Source of the DNA: Bradyrhizobium sp. ORS 285
GTDB taxonomy: Bacteria; Pseudomonadota; Alphaproteobacteria; Rhizobiales; Xanthobacteraceae
NCBI RefSeq assembly: GCF_900176205.1
Contig: NZ_LT859959.1
Coordinates: 7,615,001-7,679,000, forward strand
Direction of reading: 5' to 3'
Length of the DNA: 64,000 nucleotides
Positions 9,646 to 19,459 of this stretch are shown here, piece by piece. Made by a program: the position numbers and the translations under genes. Every line of letters starts with the position of its first letter. Within the stretch, counting starts at the first letter, position 1. Below the pieces are notes generated by a model that was not told the DNA's origin, searched no databases, and saw only the letters and a list, made by a program, of their open reading frames with translations.

Positions 9646-12408
9646 TTACAGCGAGCGCTGAATGGTCTCCACGCGATAACATTCGATGACGTCGCCGACA
9701 CGCATGTCGCCGTAGCTCTCGAAGGCCATGCCGCACTCCTGGCCGGCCTGCACTTCCTTCACTTCGTCCTTGAAGCGCTTCAGCGTCGACAGCTTGCCCT
9801 CGTGAACCACGACGTTGTCGCGGATCAGGCGGACATTGGCGCCGCGCTCGACGGTGCCGTCGGTGACGCGGCAGCCGGCGACCTTGCCGACCTTGGAGAT
9901 GTTGAACACCTCCAGGATCTGCGCATTGCCGAGCATGGTCTCGCGCAGCGTCGGCGCAAGCAGGCCGCTCATCGCCTTCTTCACGTCATCCACGAGGTCG
10001 TAGATGATGTTGTAGTAGCGGATCTCGATGCCGTTGCGCTTGGCGAGCGCAGCCGCTTCCTTGTTGGCTCGGACCGAGAAGCCGATGATCGCGGCGTTGA
10101 AGCCTTCCGCCAGCGTGACGTCGGACTCGCTGATGCCGCCGACGCCGGCATGCAGGATGCGGGCGGCGACCTCGTCGGTGCCGAGCTTCTCCAGCGAGCC
10201 GAGAATGGCTTCCAGCGAGCCCTGCACGTCGGCCTTGATGACCAGCGGGAATTCCTTGCGGCCCGCCGTCTTCAATTGCGACATCATCTGCTCGAGCGAA
10301 CCGCGCATGCCGGAGATCGAGGCGGCCGCGTTCTCGCGCTTCTGGTGCGCGCGGTAGCTCGTGACCTGGCGGGCGCGGGCTTCGTTCTCGACGACGGCGA
10401 GACGATCGCCGGCTTCCGGCGGACCGTTGAAGCCGAGCACCTCGACCGGGACCGAGGGACCGGCCTCCTGCAAGGTCTCGCCCTGATCCGAGATCAGCGC
10501 GCGGACGCGGCCCATCTCGGCGCCGGCGACGATGATGTCGCCGACCCGCAGCGTGCCGCGCTGGACCAGCACGGTGGCGACCGGACCACGGCCGCGATCG
10601 AGCTTGGCTTCGATCACGGTACCCTCGGCCGGACGATCCGAATTGGTCTTGAGGTCGAGGATGTCGGCCTGCAGCGCGATCATCTCGAGCAGACGATCGA
10701 GATTGGTCTTGTTCTTGGCGGACACTTCGACGTCGACGACTTCACCGCCGAGCGATTCGACCTGCACCTCGTGCTGAAGCAGCTCGGTGCGGACGCGCTC
10801 GGGACGGGCGTCGGGCTTGTCGATCTTGTTGATCGCCACGATCATCGGCACCTTCGCCGCCTTGGCGTGGTTGATGGCCTCGATCGTCTGCGGCATGACG
10901 CCGTCATCGGCCGCGACGACCAGCACGACGATGTCGGTGACCTTGGCGCCGCGGGCGCGCATCGCGGTGAACGCGGCGTGGCCGGGCGTGTCGATGAAGG
11001 TGATCTTCTTGCCGCTATCCGGCGCCGTCACCTGATAGGCGCCGATGTGCTGGGTGATGCCGCCGGCTTCGCCCGACACCACGTTGGCGTGGCGCAGCGC
11101 GTCGAGCAGCGAGGTCTTGCCGTGGTCGACGTGACCCATGACGGTCACGACCGGCGAACGCGGCTCGGTGTCGCTGGAATCGTCCACGACGTCGAACAGG
11201 CCCTCTTCCACGTCCGACGCGGCAACGCGCTTGACGGTGTGGCCAAGTTCTTCGGCGATCAACTGTGCGGTGTCGGCATCGATCACGTCGGTGATCTTGT
11301 GCATCGCGCCCTGGCGCATCAGCAGACGGATCACGTCGACTGCGCGCTCCGACATGCGGTTCGCGAGCTCCTGGATGGTGATCGCCTCGGGAATCGTGAC
11401 CTCGCGGATCAGCTTTTCCTTCTGCTCGTTCGCCGCATGGCCCTTCAGGCGCTGGGTACGGCGGCGGAACGAGGCGATCGAGCGCTCGCGGACATCGTCG
11501 GCGGTGAGCGCGGTGACGACGGTCAGGCGGCCGCGCTGCTTCTGCGGGCCGGGCTTGTGCGTGGTCTTCGGCGGCGGCGCGGGACGCGCAGCGCCACCGG
11601 GGCCACGGCGGATCTGGCGCGGACCTTCATCCTCGTCGGGACCCGCGGCGACGCCAGGCGCACGGCCGAGCGGGCCGCCACCGGCCGGACGGGCTCCGGC
11701 AGGGCGGGCGCCTGCCGGCTGAGTGCCGGGCGGCCGCGAGCTCGGACCACCGATCTGCGGCGGCCGGCTACCGGGTGCGCCGATCGGGCGGCCGGGCGCC
11801 TGGGCCTGGCGGGCCGGGGCGGTCGCGGTCGGCTGCGGGGCCGCTGCGGCGGCCGGACGCGGCGCTTCGCCTTCGCCGAAGCGCTTCTTGGCCTCGAGCT
11901 CGGCCTTGCGCTTGGCTTCCTCTTCGTGGCGGTGACGCTCTTCCTCGGCCTTGCGGCGCGCCTCGGCAGCCTCGCGCTCGGCGCGTTCAGCGGCTTCGCG
12001 CTCGGCGCGGCGGCGGGCTTCTTCCTCGGCCTGGCGGCGCTCCTCGATGTCGCGGACGCGCGCATCGGCGAGCGCGCTGGCGCGGGCCGAGCGCTCATCC
12101 TCGGTCAGGGTGCGCAGCACGACGCCGGAGCCGCTACGCTGAGGACCGGACGGACGCGGGCCCGACGGGCGGTTGCTCGGCGGCGGCGGTGGCGGCGCCT
12201 TGGCGACGGTCGGCTCCGGCGCATGCGGCGCATCGGGCGCCCCATCGCCGACGCGGCGCTTGGTGCCGCGCTTCTCGACCACCACCTGCTTGCTCCGGCC
12301 GTGCGGGAAACTCTGACGCACCGTGCCAGTCTCGACGCGCGGCTTGAGCGTCAAGGTCTTGCTCGGGACACCGAGTTTCTTGTCGCCCGGAGTGTTTTGA
12401 TCGGCCAT
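9646..12408 (-). CDS. infB: translation initiation factor IF-2
   Basis: A 920-residue GTPase that places initiator tRNA on the 30S subunit. The N-terminal third is low complexity: proline-rich, then a charged Glu/Ala/Arg coiled coil (about 100-180), then Pro/Ala/Gly-rich linkers with PAGARPAG repeats. The G domain has GHVDHGKT near residue 425, DTPGHAAF and NKIDKPDA, followed by EF-Tu-like domains II and IV with the conserved [21 protein letters not shown] region. The large N-terminus is normal for alphaproteobacteria. It lies in the nusA-infB operon between the ylxR/L7Ae gene and rbfA. Confidence 0.97.
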   Translation of the reverse strand: MADQNTPGDKKLGVPSKTLTLKPRVETGTVRQSFPHGRSKQVVVEKRGTKRRVGDGAPDAPHAPEPTVAKAPPPPPPSNRPSGPRPSGPQRSGSGVVLRTLTEDERSARASALADARVRDIEERRQAEEEARRRAEREAAERAEREAAEARRKAEEERHRHEEEAKRKAELEAKKRFGEGEAPRPAAAAAPQPTATAPARQAQAPGRPIGAPGSRPPQIGGPSSRPPGTQPAGARPAGARPAGGGPLGRAPGVAAGPDEDEGPRQIRRGPGGAARPAPPPKTTHKPGPQKQRGRLTVVTALTADDVRERSIASFRRRTQRLKGHAANEQKEKLIREVTIPEAITIQELANRMSERAVDVIRLLMRQGAMHKITDVIDADTAQLIAEELGHTVKRVAASDVEEGLFDVVDDSSDTEPRSPVVTVMGHVDHGKTSLLDALRHANVVSGEAGGITQHIGAYQVTAPDSGKKITFIDTPGHAAFTAMRARGAKVTDIVVLVVAADDGVMPQTIEAINHAKAAKVPMIVAINKIDKPDARPERVRTELLQHEVQVESLGGEVVDVEVSAKNKTNLDRLLEMIALQADILDLKTNSDRPAEGTVIEAKLDRGRGPVATVLVQRGTLRVGDIIVAGAEMGRVRALISDQGETLQEAGPSVPVEVLGFNGPPEAGDRLAVVENEARARQVTSYRAHQKRENAAASISGMRGSLEQMMSQLKTAGRKEFPLVIKADVQGSLEAILGSLEKLGTDEVAARILHAGVGGISESDVTLAEGFNAAIIGFSVRANKEAAALAKRNGIEIRYYNIIYDLVDDVKKAMSGLLAPTLRETMLGNAQILEVFNISKVGKVAGCRVTDGTVERGANVRLIRDNVVVHEGKLSTLKRFKDEVKEVQAGQECGMAFESYGDMRVGDVIECYRVETIQRSL

Positions 12409-12485
12409 TCAGTCGTCCTAATCTCGTTTACCTGCGTGCGGGTCTGCCGCACCGTCCCATTCGTGCAATCGTCGTGTAATCGTCG

Positions 12486-13199
12486 CTATGTCTTCGAAGT
12501 CGAAGCAGATTTCGAGGCCGCGGTTCCGGCAATCTTGTCAGCGTCGGCCGACCGGTATCGGACCAGTGTCTGGCTGCGCGACAGGAATGTCCTGCTCGCC
12601 GGGCCTGCGAGCACGGCAGCATGTATCACATTTGAGCGCCCAAGTGCCAAATCCAATTCTGCCGAAGTGAGGCAGCAGATGATCGGAAATGTCAGGGCTT
12701 GACCTTGATCCCCATCATTCGACCGCACCATGGCATCGAGCTTGCGAATTCCGTCGGCTGCGCCGTCCGAGGCGTGGATCAGGGCGGCCAATGTGGCCCG
12801 CGACTGCCGCTGCGACAGCGCTGCTTCGACCTTGGAAAAACCCGAGACGACTTGGCCGGCCTTGGCCGCTATTCCCAGCGCTTCGATCGCGCTCCGGGCC
12901 AGCAGGGCCTCGAGATCCTCGGCGAGCGTCGGTTGGGCGCGGACGTTTGTCTTGAAGCCACGGCTGAAATGGTGACGCCGCACCGCTTCCGCAACCGCCA
13001 GCCGCGAGGCTGTGATCCACAACCCCCGTCCGGGCAGCTTGCGCTTGATGTCGGGCACGACGTCGCCCGACGGGCCGACCACGAAGCGGATCAGCTCGCC
13101 GATCGGCCGCACCTCGCGGCTGACCGCGCACATGCGCATGGTCGCGGACTTCTGGGTCCGCGGTCCATTGTCGAGCTCGGGGTCGGCCAAAGCGAGCAT
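12486..13199 (-). CDS. YlxR domain plus L7Ae-like domain RNA-binding protein
   Basis: A 237-residue protein. Residues about 20-100 form a YlxR (DUF448) domain with the RMCAVSREVRP motif and the GRGLWI turn. Residues about 105-200 resemble an L7Ae/L30e fold (ARSAIEALGIAAKAGQVVSGFSKVE), and the Ser/Ala/Lys-rich tail looks disordered. This two-domain form is common in alphaproteobacteria and is always found between nusA and infB. YlxR is a small nucleic-acid-binding protein reported to touch RNase P in some bacteria; the exact role here is unknown. Confidence 0.88.
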   Translation of the reverse strand: MLALADPELDNGPRTQKSATMRMCAVSREVRPIGELIRFVVGPSGDVVPDIKRKLPGRGLWITASRLAVAEAVRRHHFSRGFKTNVRAQPTLAEDLEALLARSAIEALGIAAKAGQVVSGFSKVEAALSQRQSRATLAALIHASDGAADGIRKLDAMVRSNDGDQGQALTFPIICCLTSAELDLALGRSNVIHAAVLAGPASRTFLSRSQTLVRYRSADADKIAGTAASKSASTSKT

Positions 13200-13268
13200 G
13201 CGGTGGTGCGGCTCCTCATCTCAAGCCAGCAGCGTCATGGCGGGGGTCATCGCGGCGTCCATCATGGG

Positions 13269-14879
13269 TCAGGCGGGCTGTCCTTCGGCTTCGTCCTCGG
13301 CAGCCTCGCCCTTGGCGAGATCGGCCTCGGTGATCCAGCCGGCCTTGACGCGGGCCTGCATCACCATGGCTTCGGCGTCGTCGCGCGACACCTCGAGACC
13401 ATCGAGAATGCCGGGATACTTGGTCTGCTCGCCGCCGTCCTTGCGCTCGACCCAGCCGACCAGATCGTCGGTGGCACAGCCGGCGAGGTCGTCGACGGTC
13501 TTGATGTCGTTCTCGCCGAACTTGACCAGCATCTTGGAGGTGACGCCGGGCACGGCCTTCACCGCGTCCTCGACCCCGAGCTCCTTGCGCTTGGCCTCGA
13601 GCTCGGCCTCCTGCTGCTCCAGGAATTCGCGGGCGCGGGTCTGCAGCTCGGTCGCGGTCTCCTCGTCGAAGCCTTCGATGCCGGCCAGATCCTTGAGATC
13701 CACCAGCGCCAGCTCCTCGACCGAGGTGAAGCCTTCGGAGGCCAGCAGCTGACCGACGACCTCGTCGACGTTGAGCGATTCCATGAACACGCGGGTGGAG
13801 TTCTCGAAGTCGGCCTGACGGCGCTCGGACTCCTCCTGCTCGGTCAGGATGTCGATGTCCCAGCCGGTCAGCTGCGAGGCCAGGCGGACGTTCTGGCCGC
13901 GGCGGCCGATTGCCAGCGACAGCTGGTTGTTGGTGTCGGGCACCACGACCTCGATGCGCTCGCGGTCCTCGTCGATGACGACCTTGGCCACTTCGGCCGG
14001 CGCCAACGCGTTGACCACGAAGGTCGCGATATCGGGCGACCACGGAATGATGTCGATCTTCTCGCCCTGCAGCTCGTTCACCACGGCCTGCACGCGCGAG
14101 CCGCGCATGCCGACGCAGGCGCCGACCGGGTCGACCGAAGAATCGCGCGACACCACGCCGATCTTGGCGCGCGAGCCGGGATCGCGGGCGACCGCCTTGA
14201 TCTCGACGATGCCGTCATAGATTTCCGGCACTTCCTGCGCGAACAGCTTGGCCATGAATTGCGGATGGGTGCGCGACAGGAAGATCTGCGGCCCGCGGGT
14301 CTCGCGGCGGACGTCGAAGACATAGGCGCGGACGCGATCGCCGTTGCGGAACACCTCGCGCGGCAGCATCTCGTCGCGGCGGATGATCGCCTCGCCGCGG
14401 CCGAGGTCGAGGATCACGCTGCCATATTCGACGCGCTTGACGACGCCGTTGACGATGTCGCCGATGCGGTCCTTGAACTCCTGGTACTGCCGGTCGCGCT
14501 CGGCCTCCCGCACCTTCTGCACGATGACCTGCTTGGCCGACTGCGCGGCGATGCGGCCGTACTCGAGCGGCGGCAAGGTGTCGGCGATGGTGTCGCCGAT
14601 CTGCGCGCCCGGGTTGGCGCGGCGGGCGTCGTCGAGCGAAATCTGGTTGGACGGGTTTTCCACCTTCTCGACCACCAGCATGTGGCGCGACAGCCGGAGC
14701 TCGCCCTTGCGCGGGTCGATCTCGGCGTGAACGTCGGTCTCGCTGCCATAGCGGGCGCGGGCGGCCTTGGCGATCGCGTCTTCCATGGCGGCGATCACGA
14801 TGCCGCGGTCGATCGACTTCTCGCGCGCGACGGCGTCGGCGATCTGCAGCAGTTCCAACCGGTTGGCGCTGACGGCCAT
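13269..14879 (-). CDS. nusA: transcription termination/antitermination factor NusA
   Basis: A 536-residue RNA polymerase elongation factor. Order: NusA N-terminal domain (1-125), S1 domain (about 135-200), two KH domains (about 230-345, with [18 protein letters not shown] and [14 protein letters not shown]), then a C-terminal helix-hairpin-helix region and an acidic tail (about 360-536). It is 13 bases downstream of rimP and upstream of the ylxR/L7Ae gene, the standard operon order. Confidence 0.97.
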   Translation of the reverse strand: MAVSANRLELLQIADAVAREKSIDRGIVIAAMEDAIAKAARARYGSETDVHAEIDPRKGELRLSRHMLVVEKVENPSNQISLDDARRANPGAQIGDTIADTLPPLEYGRIAAQSAKQVIVQKVREAERDRQYQEFKDRIGDIVNGVVKRVEYGSVILDLGRGEAIIRRDEMLPREVFRNGDRVRAYVFDVRRETRGPQIFLSRTHPQFMAKLFAQEVPEIYDGIVEIKAVARDPGSRAKIGVVSRDSSVDPVGACVGMRGSRVQAVVNELQGEKIDIIPWSPDIATFVVNALAPAEVAKVVIDEDRERIEVVVPDTNNQLSLAIGRRGQNVRLASQLTGWDIDILTEQEESERRQADFENSTRVFMESLNVDEVVGQLLASEGFTSVEELALVDLKDLAGIEGFDEETATELQTRAREFLEQQEAELEAKRKELGVEDAVKAVPGVTSKMLVKFGENDIKTVDDLAGCATDDLVGWVERKDGGEQTKYPGILDGLEVSRDDAEAMVMQARVKAGWITEADLAKGEAAEDEAEGQPA

Positions 14880-14892
14880 GGTTCAGTCTCCT

Positions 14893-15654
14893 CTAATCAG
14901 GATCGATCTCGCCTCTGCGCGCGCGATCGGCGGCGAGGCGATGTTTCTTGGTGTTGGTCGGCAGCGGCTTCTTGGCCGGCTGCTTCTCCTTCAACTTCGG
15001 TTTCGGCTTGGCCTGGGCCGCCGGCTTGGCATGCGGCGCCAGCGGCGGCGCAAGCCCGAGGTCGCGCTTCTTCTCGCGCTCGGCTGCCTTGCCGCGGCGC
15101 ATGGACTCGGCGATCAGCTCGTCCGTCAGGACCATCTTGGCGTCGCCGATGTCCGTCATCGGCAGCACGACATCCGGGTCTTGGTCCTTGGCGACGTCGT
15201 CGCGGGTGATCCGCACGCCATCGCCTTCCACGCCCTTGATGATACCGCGGAAGCGTTTGCGGTTCTGATGCGCCACCGCCATCTCGATCTTCACGAGATG
15301 CCCGAGATGGCGCTCGAAATCGGAGCGGCGCACCAGCGGGCGGTCGATGCCCGGCGAGGAAATCTCGAGCCGGTAGGCGCGGTCGATCGGGTCGGCAATA
15401 TCCAGCACCGGCGACAGCGCCCGCGACACCGCCTCGCAATCCTCGATCTGCATGGTGCCGTCGGGACGCTCGGCCATCACCTGGACGGTGCAGCCGGACT
15501 CGCCGGAGATGCGGATCCGCACCAGGCGGTAACCCATTCCCTGCAGCACCGGGTCGGCCACTGCCGCGACGCGCGCCGCCACGCCCGGCTCGACGACGAG
15601 CCGGGGCTCGGTCAGAAGGTCGGTATCAGCGGCTGTGAGGGTCGGTTCCGTCAT
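14893..15654 (-). CDS. rimP: ribosome maturation factor RimP
   Basis: A 253-residue 30S assembly factor. The RimP core (residues about 20-190) has [19 protein letters not shown], the [16 protein letters not shown] motif and the [15 protein letters not shown] signature. It is longer than the usual 150-180 residues because of a Lys/Ala/Pro-rich tail (about 190-253) that is probably disordered and may bind RNA. It is the first gene of the nusA-infB operon, with a candidate promoter and leader hairpin upstream. Confidence 0.95.
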   Translation of the reverse strand: MTEPTLTAADTDLLTEPRLVVEPGVAARVAAVADPVLQGMGYRLVRIRISGESGCTVQVMAERPDGTMQIEDCEAVSRALSPVLDIADPIDRAYRLEISSPGIDRPLVRRSDFERHLGHLVKIEMAVAHQNRKRFRGIIKGVEGDGVRITRDDVAKDQDPDVVLPMTDIGDAKMVLTDELIAESMRRGKAAEREKKRDLGLAPPLAPHAKPAAQAKPKPKLKEKQPAKKPLPTNTKKHRLAADRARRGEIDPD

Positions 15655-15761
15655 CGAGGCGTCGATCGCGTGTCTTGCTTGTTTCGGCCGTATGTTTTGA
15701 CCGTCAGGCCGGTTCGATCGCGCTCACCGGACCGATCGCGCCAGGGGCGGAGCGATCCAGG

Positions 15762-15798
15762 TAACAAAAAAGAGCGGGTCCGGAAGGGCCCACCCTCA
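15762..15798 (-). promoter_or_regulatory. terminator-like hairpin in the rimP-nusA leader
   Basis: On the minus strand a GC-rich stem (GTGGGCCC-TTCC-GGACCCGC, with one mismatch and one G-U) is followed by CTCTTTTTTGTT. It lies about 110 bases upstream of rimP and downstream of the candidate promoter at 15836-15864. No minus-strand gene precedes it inside this gap, so it reads as a leader attenuator rather than the end of another transcript. The rest of the 414-base gap up to 16068 shows GC-rich palindromes near 15920 but no gene. Confidence 0.5.
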
Positions 15799-15835
15799 CT
15801 ACGCGATCGTATATGAGATGATGTTTGATGGCGCT

Positions 15836-15864
15836 CATATAGCCGCTTTGCCGGCTGTCGGCAA
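15836..15864 (-). promoter_or_regulatory. candidate sigma-70 promoter of the rimP-nusA-infB operon
   Basis: On the minus strand TTGCCG (15859-15864) and TATATG (15836-15841) are separated by 17 bases. Transcription would begin near 15829 and give a leader of about 175 bases before the rimP ATG. It is the best match in the divergent gap between rimP and the DUF2336 gene. Confidence 0.45.
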
Positions 15865-16068
15865 GGGTTGTCTCGGCCAGACTCGGAGGCCGGAACCCCA
15901 GATGAGCGTGCCCACGCGTCCGGCGGGCCCGTACAGGGCCGTGGGCCGGGCCTAATCCTTCATTCACCAAGATCATCTAAAAATAGCCATCAGGTGGCGT
16001 GCCCTACGTCCGGCGCTCATTCGGAGGCGGGGCACGGACATGTGTCGCGTTGCGTATGAGTTGTTGTC

Positions 16069-17145
16069 ATGACCCCAGCTACTGCGCTGATCCCCGGCCT
16101 CGACGGGATTGTCCGGCACGGCGACGCGGAGCGTTGCGTCGAGGCGACGCGTCGCATTGCCGATCTCTTTCTTGAAGACGCAACGAGGCTGCGCCCCGAG
16201 CACATCAATCTGTTCGACGGCCTGCTGGTCGATCTGGTGCCGCTCGCGGATCGGGCGACGCGGGTCGATCTGTCCGAGCGCTTGTCGCGGCTCGTGAAAG
16301 CACCGCGCGTCGTGATCGGCCAGCTCGCGCGCGATGATGAAGTCGCGGTGGCCGGTCCGCTGCTGCGCCGTTCGCCGGCGCTCGACGACGGCGCGCTGAT
16401 CGACATCGCCCAAGGCAAGAGCCAGGGCCATCTGCTCGCGATCGCCGAGCGCGCGCGGCTCTCGCCGGAGACGACGGATGTGCTGGTGCGCCGCGGTGAT
16501 CGCGATGTGGTGCGGCGGACGGCAGCGAACGATGGTGCGGAGTTTTCGGCTCGCGGCTATTCGGACCTGATCAATCGTGCAAGTTTCGACGGCGTGCTGA
16601 CGCTTGCGGTTGGCAAGCGTGGCGATCTCTCTGACGAGCACCTCAAGCGGCTGCTCGAAGGCTCTCTCGATGTGGTCAAGCGCCGGCTGTTCGATGTGGT
16701 CGGGCCGGAGCGGCAGACCAAGATCAGGCAGGCCGTTGCGGAGCTCGCAGGGACCGTGAGCGCAGCCGCCAGCAAGCGCAACTTCGTGCCGGCGCAGCGG
16801 ACGATTCTGTCGCTCTATGAAGCCGACGCCCTGGATGAAGCCGCGCTGCTCGGCTTTGCAGGCGAGCACAAATATGAAGAGGTCATCGCTGCGCTGGCCG
16901 CGATGACCGGGCTGAAGCTCGCGGCTCTCGATCGGCTGGTGTCGGGCGATCGCCACGATCCGCTGCTCATTCTCGGCCGGACCGTCGGCCTCGACTGGAG
17001 CACCGTGCAGGCGCTGATCCAGCTCCGCCTTGGGCCGAGGCGCGTGCCCGCGCAGCGCGACCTCGATGCCATCCGCGTGAACTATGCACGCCTGTCTTCA
17101 TCGACGGCCGAGCGCGTGGTGGCGTTCTGGAAGACGCGTCATTAG
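16069..17145 (+). CDS. DUF2336 domain-containing protein
   Basis: A 358-residue soluble protein without signal peptide or membrane segments, made almost wholly of alpha helices with repeated RLxRLVxAPRxVIxQLAxD-like units. This fits the DUF2336 family, which is nearly confined to alphaproteobacteria and occurs as many paralogues in Bradyrhizobium. Its function is unknown; the helical repeats suggest a protein-binding scaffold. It is divergent from rimP. Its TAG stop is inside the first stem of a perfect 19-bp hairpin (17142-17183), so the 3' end of the gene and the repeat share sequence. Confidence 0.8.
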   Translation: MTPATALIPGLDGIVRHGDAERCVEATRRIADLFLEDATRLRPEHINLFDGLLVDLVPLADRATRVDLSERLSRLVKAPRVVIGQLARDDEVAVAGPLLRRSPALDDGALIDIAQGKSQGHLLAIAERARLSPETTDVLVRRGDRDVVRRTAANDGAEFSARGYSDLINRASFDGVLTLAVGKRGDLSDEHLKRLLEGSLDVVKRRLFDVVGPERQTKIRQAVAELAGTVSAAASKRNFVPAQRTILSLYEADALDEAALLGFAGEHKYEEVIAALAAMTGLKLAALDRLVSGDRHDPLLILGRTVGLDWSTVQALIQLRLGPRRVPAQRDLDAIRVNYARLSSSTAERVVAFWKTRH

Positions 17146-17243
17146 ATCATGATGCGTTTCGGCGGAAACGCATCATGATCTAATCTATTTGTTTGAGCAT
17201 GATCTTTTCGGAAAACCGGTTTCCACTTTTCCGGATCATGCTC
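17142..17243. repeat. two-hairpin palindromic repeat, copy 2, overlapping a stop codon
   Basis: The first stem is perfect over 19 bp (17142-17160 with 17165-17183, loop GGCG) and contains the TAG stop of the DUF2336 gene. The second stem (GAGCATGATC 17195-17204 with GATCATGCTC 17234-17243) encloses the same CGGAAAA/TTTTCCG core as the copies at 4979 and 30380. It separates two convergent genes, DUF2336 and trmB, and may serve as a bidirectional terminator. Confidence 0.85.
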
Positions 17244-17256
17244 TAGCGCGGCGGCA

Positions 17257-17988
17257 TCAACGCCGACGGAAGATCAGATAGTTCGCTACGCGCCCCTCGC
17301 GCGTGGCCTTTCGGCCGTAGCGCGTCATCGTGTAGTTCGGCCATGGCAGGCGCCAGTCGTCGGCGCGCTCCGCTGTCCAGGCGAAATCAGGCGAGCGCAG
17401 CAGATGCCAAAGCGTCCAGGCGCAGTAATCGGCGATGTCGCTGACGAAGCGGAATTCTCCGCCCGGCTTGAGCGCGCGGGCCATCGCGACGATGGTCGCG
17501 TCCTGCACGAAGCGCCGCTTCCAATGTCGCCGCTTCGGCCAGGGATCAGGATGGATCAGATCGATCCGTTGCAGCGATTGCGGCGGCAGCCAGGCGAGCA
17601 GTTCGGCGGCATCGCCGGCGAGCAGCCGGACATTGGCGATGTTGTCGGCTTCGATCGCCGAGAGGATCTTCGCCATGCCGTTGACGTAGGGCTCGCAGCC
17701 GATGAAGCCGGTCGTCGGAAACGCCTTGGCCTCGGCGGCGAGATGCTCGCCGCCGCCGAATCCGATCTCGAGACGCAGCGCCTCGACCGGCGGGTCGTAC
17801 AGCCCAGGCAGCACGACATCGGCGGGAGCGGAGAGATCGAGCGCGAGGTGCGGCAGCAGGTTCTCGACCAGATCCGCCTGGTGCGCACGGAGCTTGTGGC
17901 CCTTGCGCCGGCCGAAGAACGAGCCGTGGCCATGCAGGGCCTCGGTGCCGGTGTGATCGTCGTCGACGGGGATCATCGCGGTGTTCAT
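17257..17988 (-). CDS. trmB: tRNA (guanine-N7-)-methyltransferase
   Basis: A 243-residue SAM-dependent enzyme that methylates G46 in the tRNA variable loop. The SAM-binding region LEIGFGGGEHLAAEA, the GCEPYVNGMAKIL segment and the signature IHPDPWPKRRHWKRRF are all present, and RFVSDIADYCAW follows. It is coupled to the upstream M20 peptidase gene by a 4-base ATGA overlap. In many rhizobia trmB follows metK; here it does not. Confidence 0.95.
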   Translation of the reverse strand: MNTAMIPVDDDHTGTEALHGHGSFFGRRKGHKLRAHQADLVENLLPHLALDLSAPADVVLPGLYDPPVEALRLEIGFGGGEHLAAEAKAFPTTGFIGCEPYVNGMAKILSAIEADNIANVRLLAGDAAELLAWLPPQSLQRIDLIHPDPWPKRRHWKRRFVQDATIVAMARALKPGGEFRFVSDIADYCAWTLWHLLRSPDFAWTAERADDWRLPWPNYTMTRYGRKATREGRVANYLIFRRR

Positions 17989-19115
17989 CGCAGGGTCTGG
18001 TAGAGACGGTGCAGCAGCCGCGCGCGCGGCTCGATCGAGGAGATGAACATCTGCTCGTAATGCGTATGCGCGCCCTTGCCGTCGACGCCGAGACCATCGA
18101 GCGTTGCCGTGAACGGCGCCGTGAAATTGCCGTCGGAGCCGCCGCCCGTATAGGTGTCGACGAGATCGAAGCCGAGCTCCTCCGCGAGCGTTCTCGCATG
18201 CTCGAACAGCGCTGCGCCGGCATTGCCCTTGACGTAAGGCGGCCGATTGACCTCGCCCCTGACCTCGACGGTCACCCCTTCGCTGCGCGACTTCAAGCCC
18301 AGGATCTTCGGCACGATCTCGTCGGCATCGCCAGGTGTCGGCAGCCGCGCATCGACCTCGGCATAGGCTTCCTCGGCGATCACGTTCGGACGCGTGCCGC
18401 CGCGGACGACGCCGACATTCACCGTGATGCCGCGTTCGGTGTCATTGAGCGCTTCGAGTGCGTGGATCACGTTGGCGAGTTCGCGGATCGCACTGCGTCC
18501 ATCCTGTGGGCGCGTGCCGGCATGCGCAGGAATGCCGCGGATCGACACGTCGAAGCGGGCCACGCCCTTGCGGCCGGTGACGATCTTGCCACCATCGCGC
18601 GCCGGCTCGGTGACCAGCACATATTTGGCCTTGCGGCCTTCGTCCTCGATCAGCGCACGCGACGTCGGACTGCCGATCTCCTCGTCGGAGACGAACAAAT
18701 GAGTAATGCCGAGCGGCGTTGTCTCGCCGGCGGTGCAGAGTTGGCGGAAGGCGTGATAGGCGAGATAAGCGCCGCCCTTCATGTCGTAGATGCCGGGGCC
18801 GTAAGCGATGTCGCCATCGATCGAGAACGGCAGGCGCTCGATGAAGCCGAGCGGATGCACCGTGTCGAGATGACTCAGCACGAGGATGCCCGGCTCGTTC
18901 TGTCCCCATGAGGAGCGCACCACCAGATGATCGCCGCAGCCATCGCGCCCCGCGATCCGCTCCAGCGCGACATCGAGCCCGCGATAGCCGTCGGCGACCA
19001 CCGAGGCCAGTCGGTTGACCTGATCGGGGGCGTCAGTCGGGGTCTCGATCTCGACCCATTGCCGGATGCCATCGAGAATTGTGCGACTATCGAACGGATT
19101 GACTGTGGTGGTCAT
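17985..19115 (-). CDS. M20 family metallopeptidase, carboxypeptidase G2-like
   Basis: A 376-residue zinc-dependent hydrolase. Metal ligands can be placed in LSHLDTVHPLG (His, Asp), GIYDMKGG (Asp), VSDEEIGS (catalytic Glu pair) and the late HTHYEQMFIS segment (His). The dimerisation domain has GIPAHAGTRPQDG. The pattern is closest to glutamate carboxypeptidase (CPG2), which removes C-terminal glutamate from folate-like or peptide substrates. No signal peptide is seen, so it is probably cytoplasmic. It overlaps trmB by 4 bases, suggesting co-transcription, but no functional link is clear. Confidence 0.85.
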   Translation of the reverse strand: MTTTVNPFDSRTILDGIRQWVEIETPTDAPDQVNRLASVVADGYRGLDVALERIAGRDGCGDHLVVRSSWGQNEPGILVLSHLDTVHPLGFIERLPFSIDGDIAYGPGIYDMKGGAYLAYHAFRQLCTAGETTPLGITHLFVSDEEIGSPTSRALIEDEGRKAKYVLVTEPARDGGKIVTGRKGVARFDVSIRGIPAHAGTRPQDGRSAIRELANVIHALEALNDTERGITVNVGVVRGGTRPNVIAEEAYAEVDARLPTPGDADEIVPKILGLKSRSEGVTVEVRGEVNRPPYVKGNAGAALFEHARTLAEELGFDLVDTYTGGGSDGNFTAPFTATLDGLGVDGKGAHTHYEQMFISSIEPRARLLHRLYQTLR

Positions 19116-19232
19116 GAGTTTCGGTCAGGAGTTCTTGATGGTTAGCGAAAGGTATCAAATGGAGGGCGTTGACGCGCGAATCTCGGCCGGCGTTGCTGCC
19201 CGCTGCCGGGCGCCACATGCGCACAAAATGAT

Positions 19233-19277
19233 TTAGAGCGCGACAGCGTTTCCCGAAGGGGAGCCATCGCGCTCTAA
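19233..19277. repeat. short palindrome of the AGAGCGCGA family
   Basis: TTAGAGCGCGA pairs perfectly with TCGCGCTCTAA around a 23-base centre. It resembles the first hairpin of the larger repeats at 4979 and 30380. The rest of the 344-base gap between the PraR-like gene and the peptidase gene (19116-19459) holds a tandem TTCATATGAGA pair near 19387 and 19401 and no recognisable gene. Confidence 0.65.
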
Positions 19278-19459
19278 TGATCATCATCCAACTTGTCTAT
19301 CGGCTCATCGGCATTGCGGAACACGAGCCGTATCCGCAACGTCCGCAAAGCTGGCTTCGCTCATGGCCCCCCGGAGGCGCTGACATTCATATGAGAAGCG
19401 TTCATATGAGAGCGGTCGCAATAGGAATGTCAGCGCCAGCGCATCAGCGTGGCTCAGCT

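Noticed and set aside
9802..12702. A 966-codon open frame on the plus strand across infB
   Set aside because: It is antisense to a certain infB gene; high GC at third positions keeps the opposite frame open. Its Asp/Arg/His/Gly-rich composition is typical of such shadows.
12699..15209. An 836-codon plus-strand frame across nusA and its neighbours
   Set aside because: Antisense to nusA, the YlxR/L7Ae gene and rimP, all of which have clear motifs.
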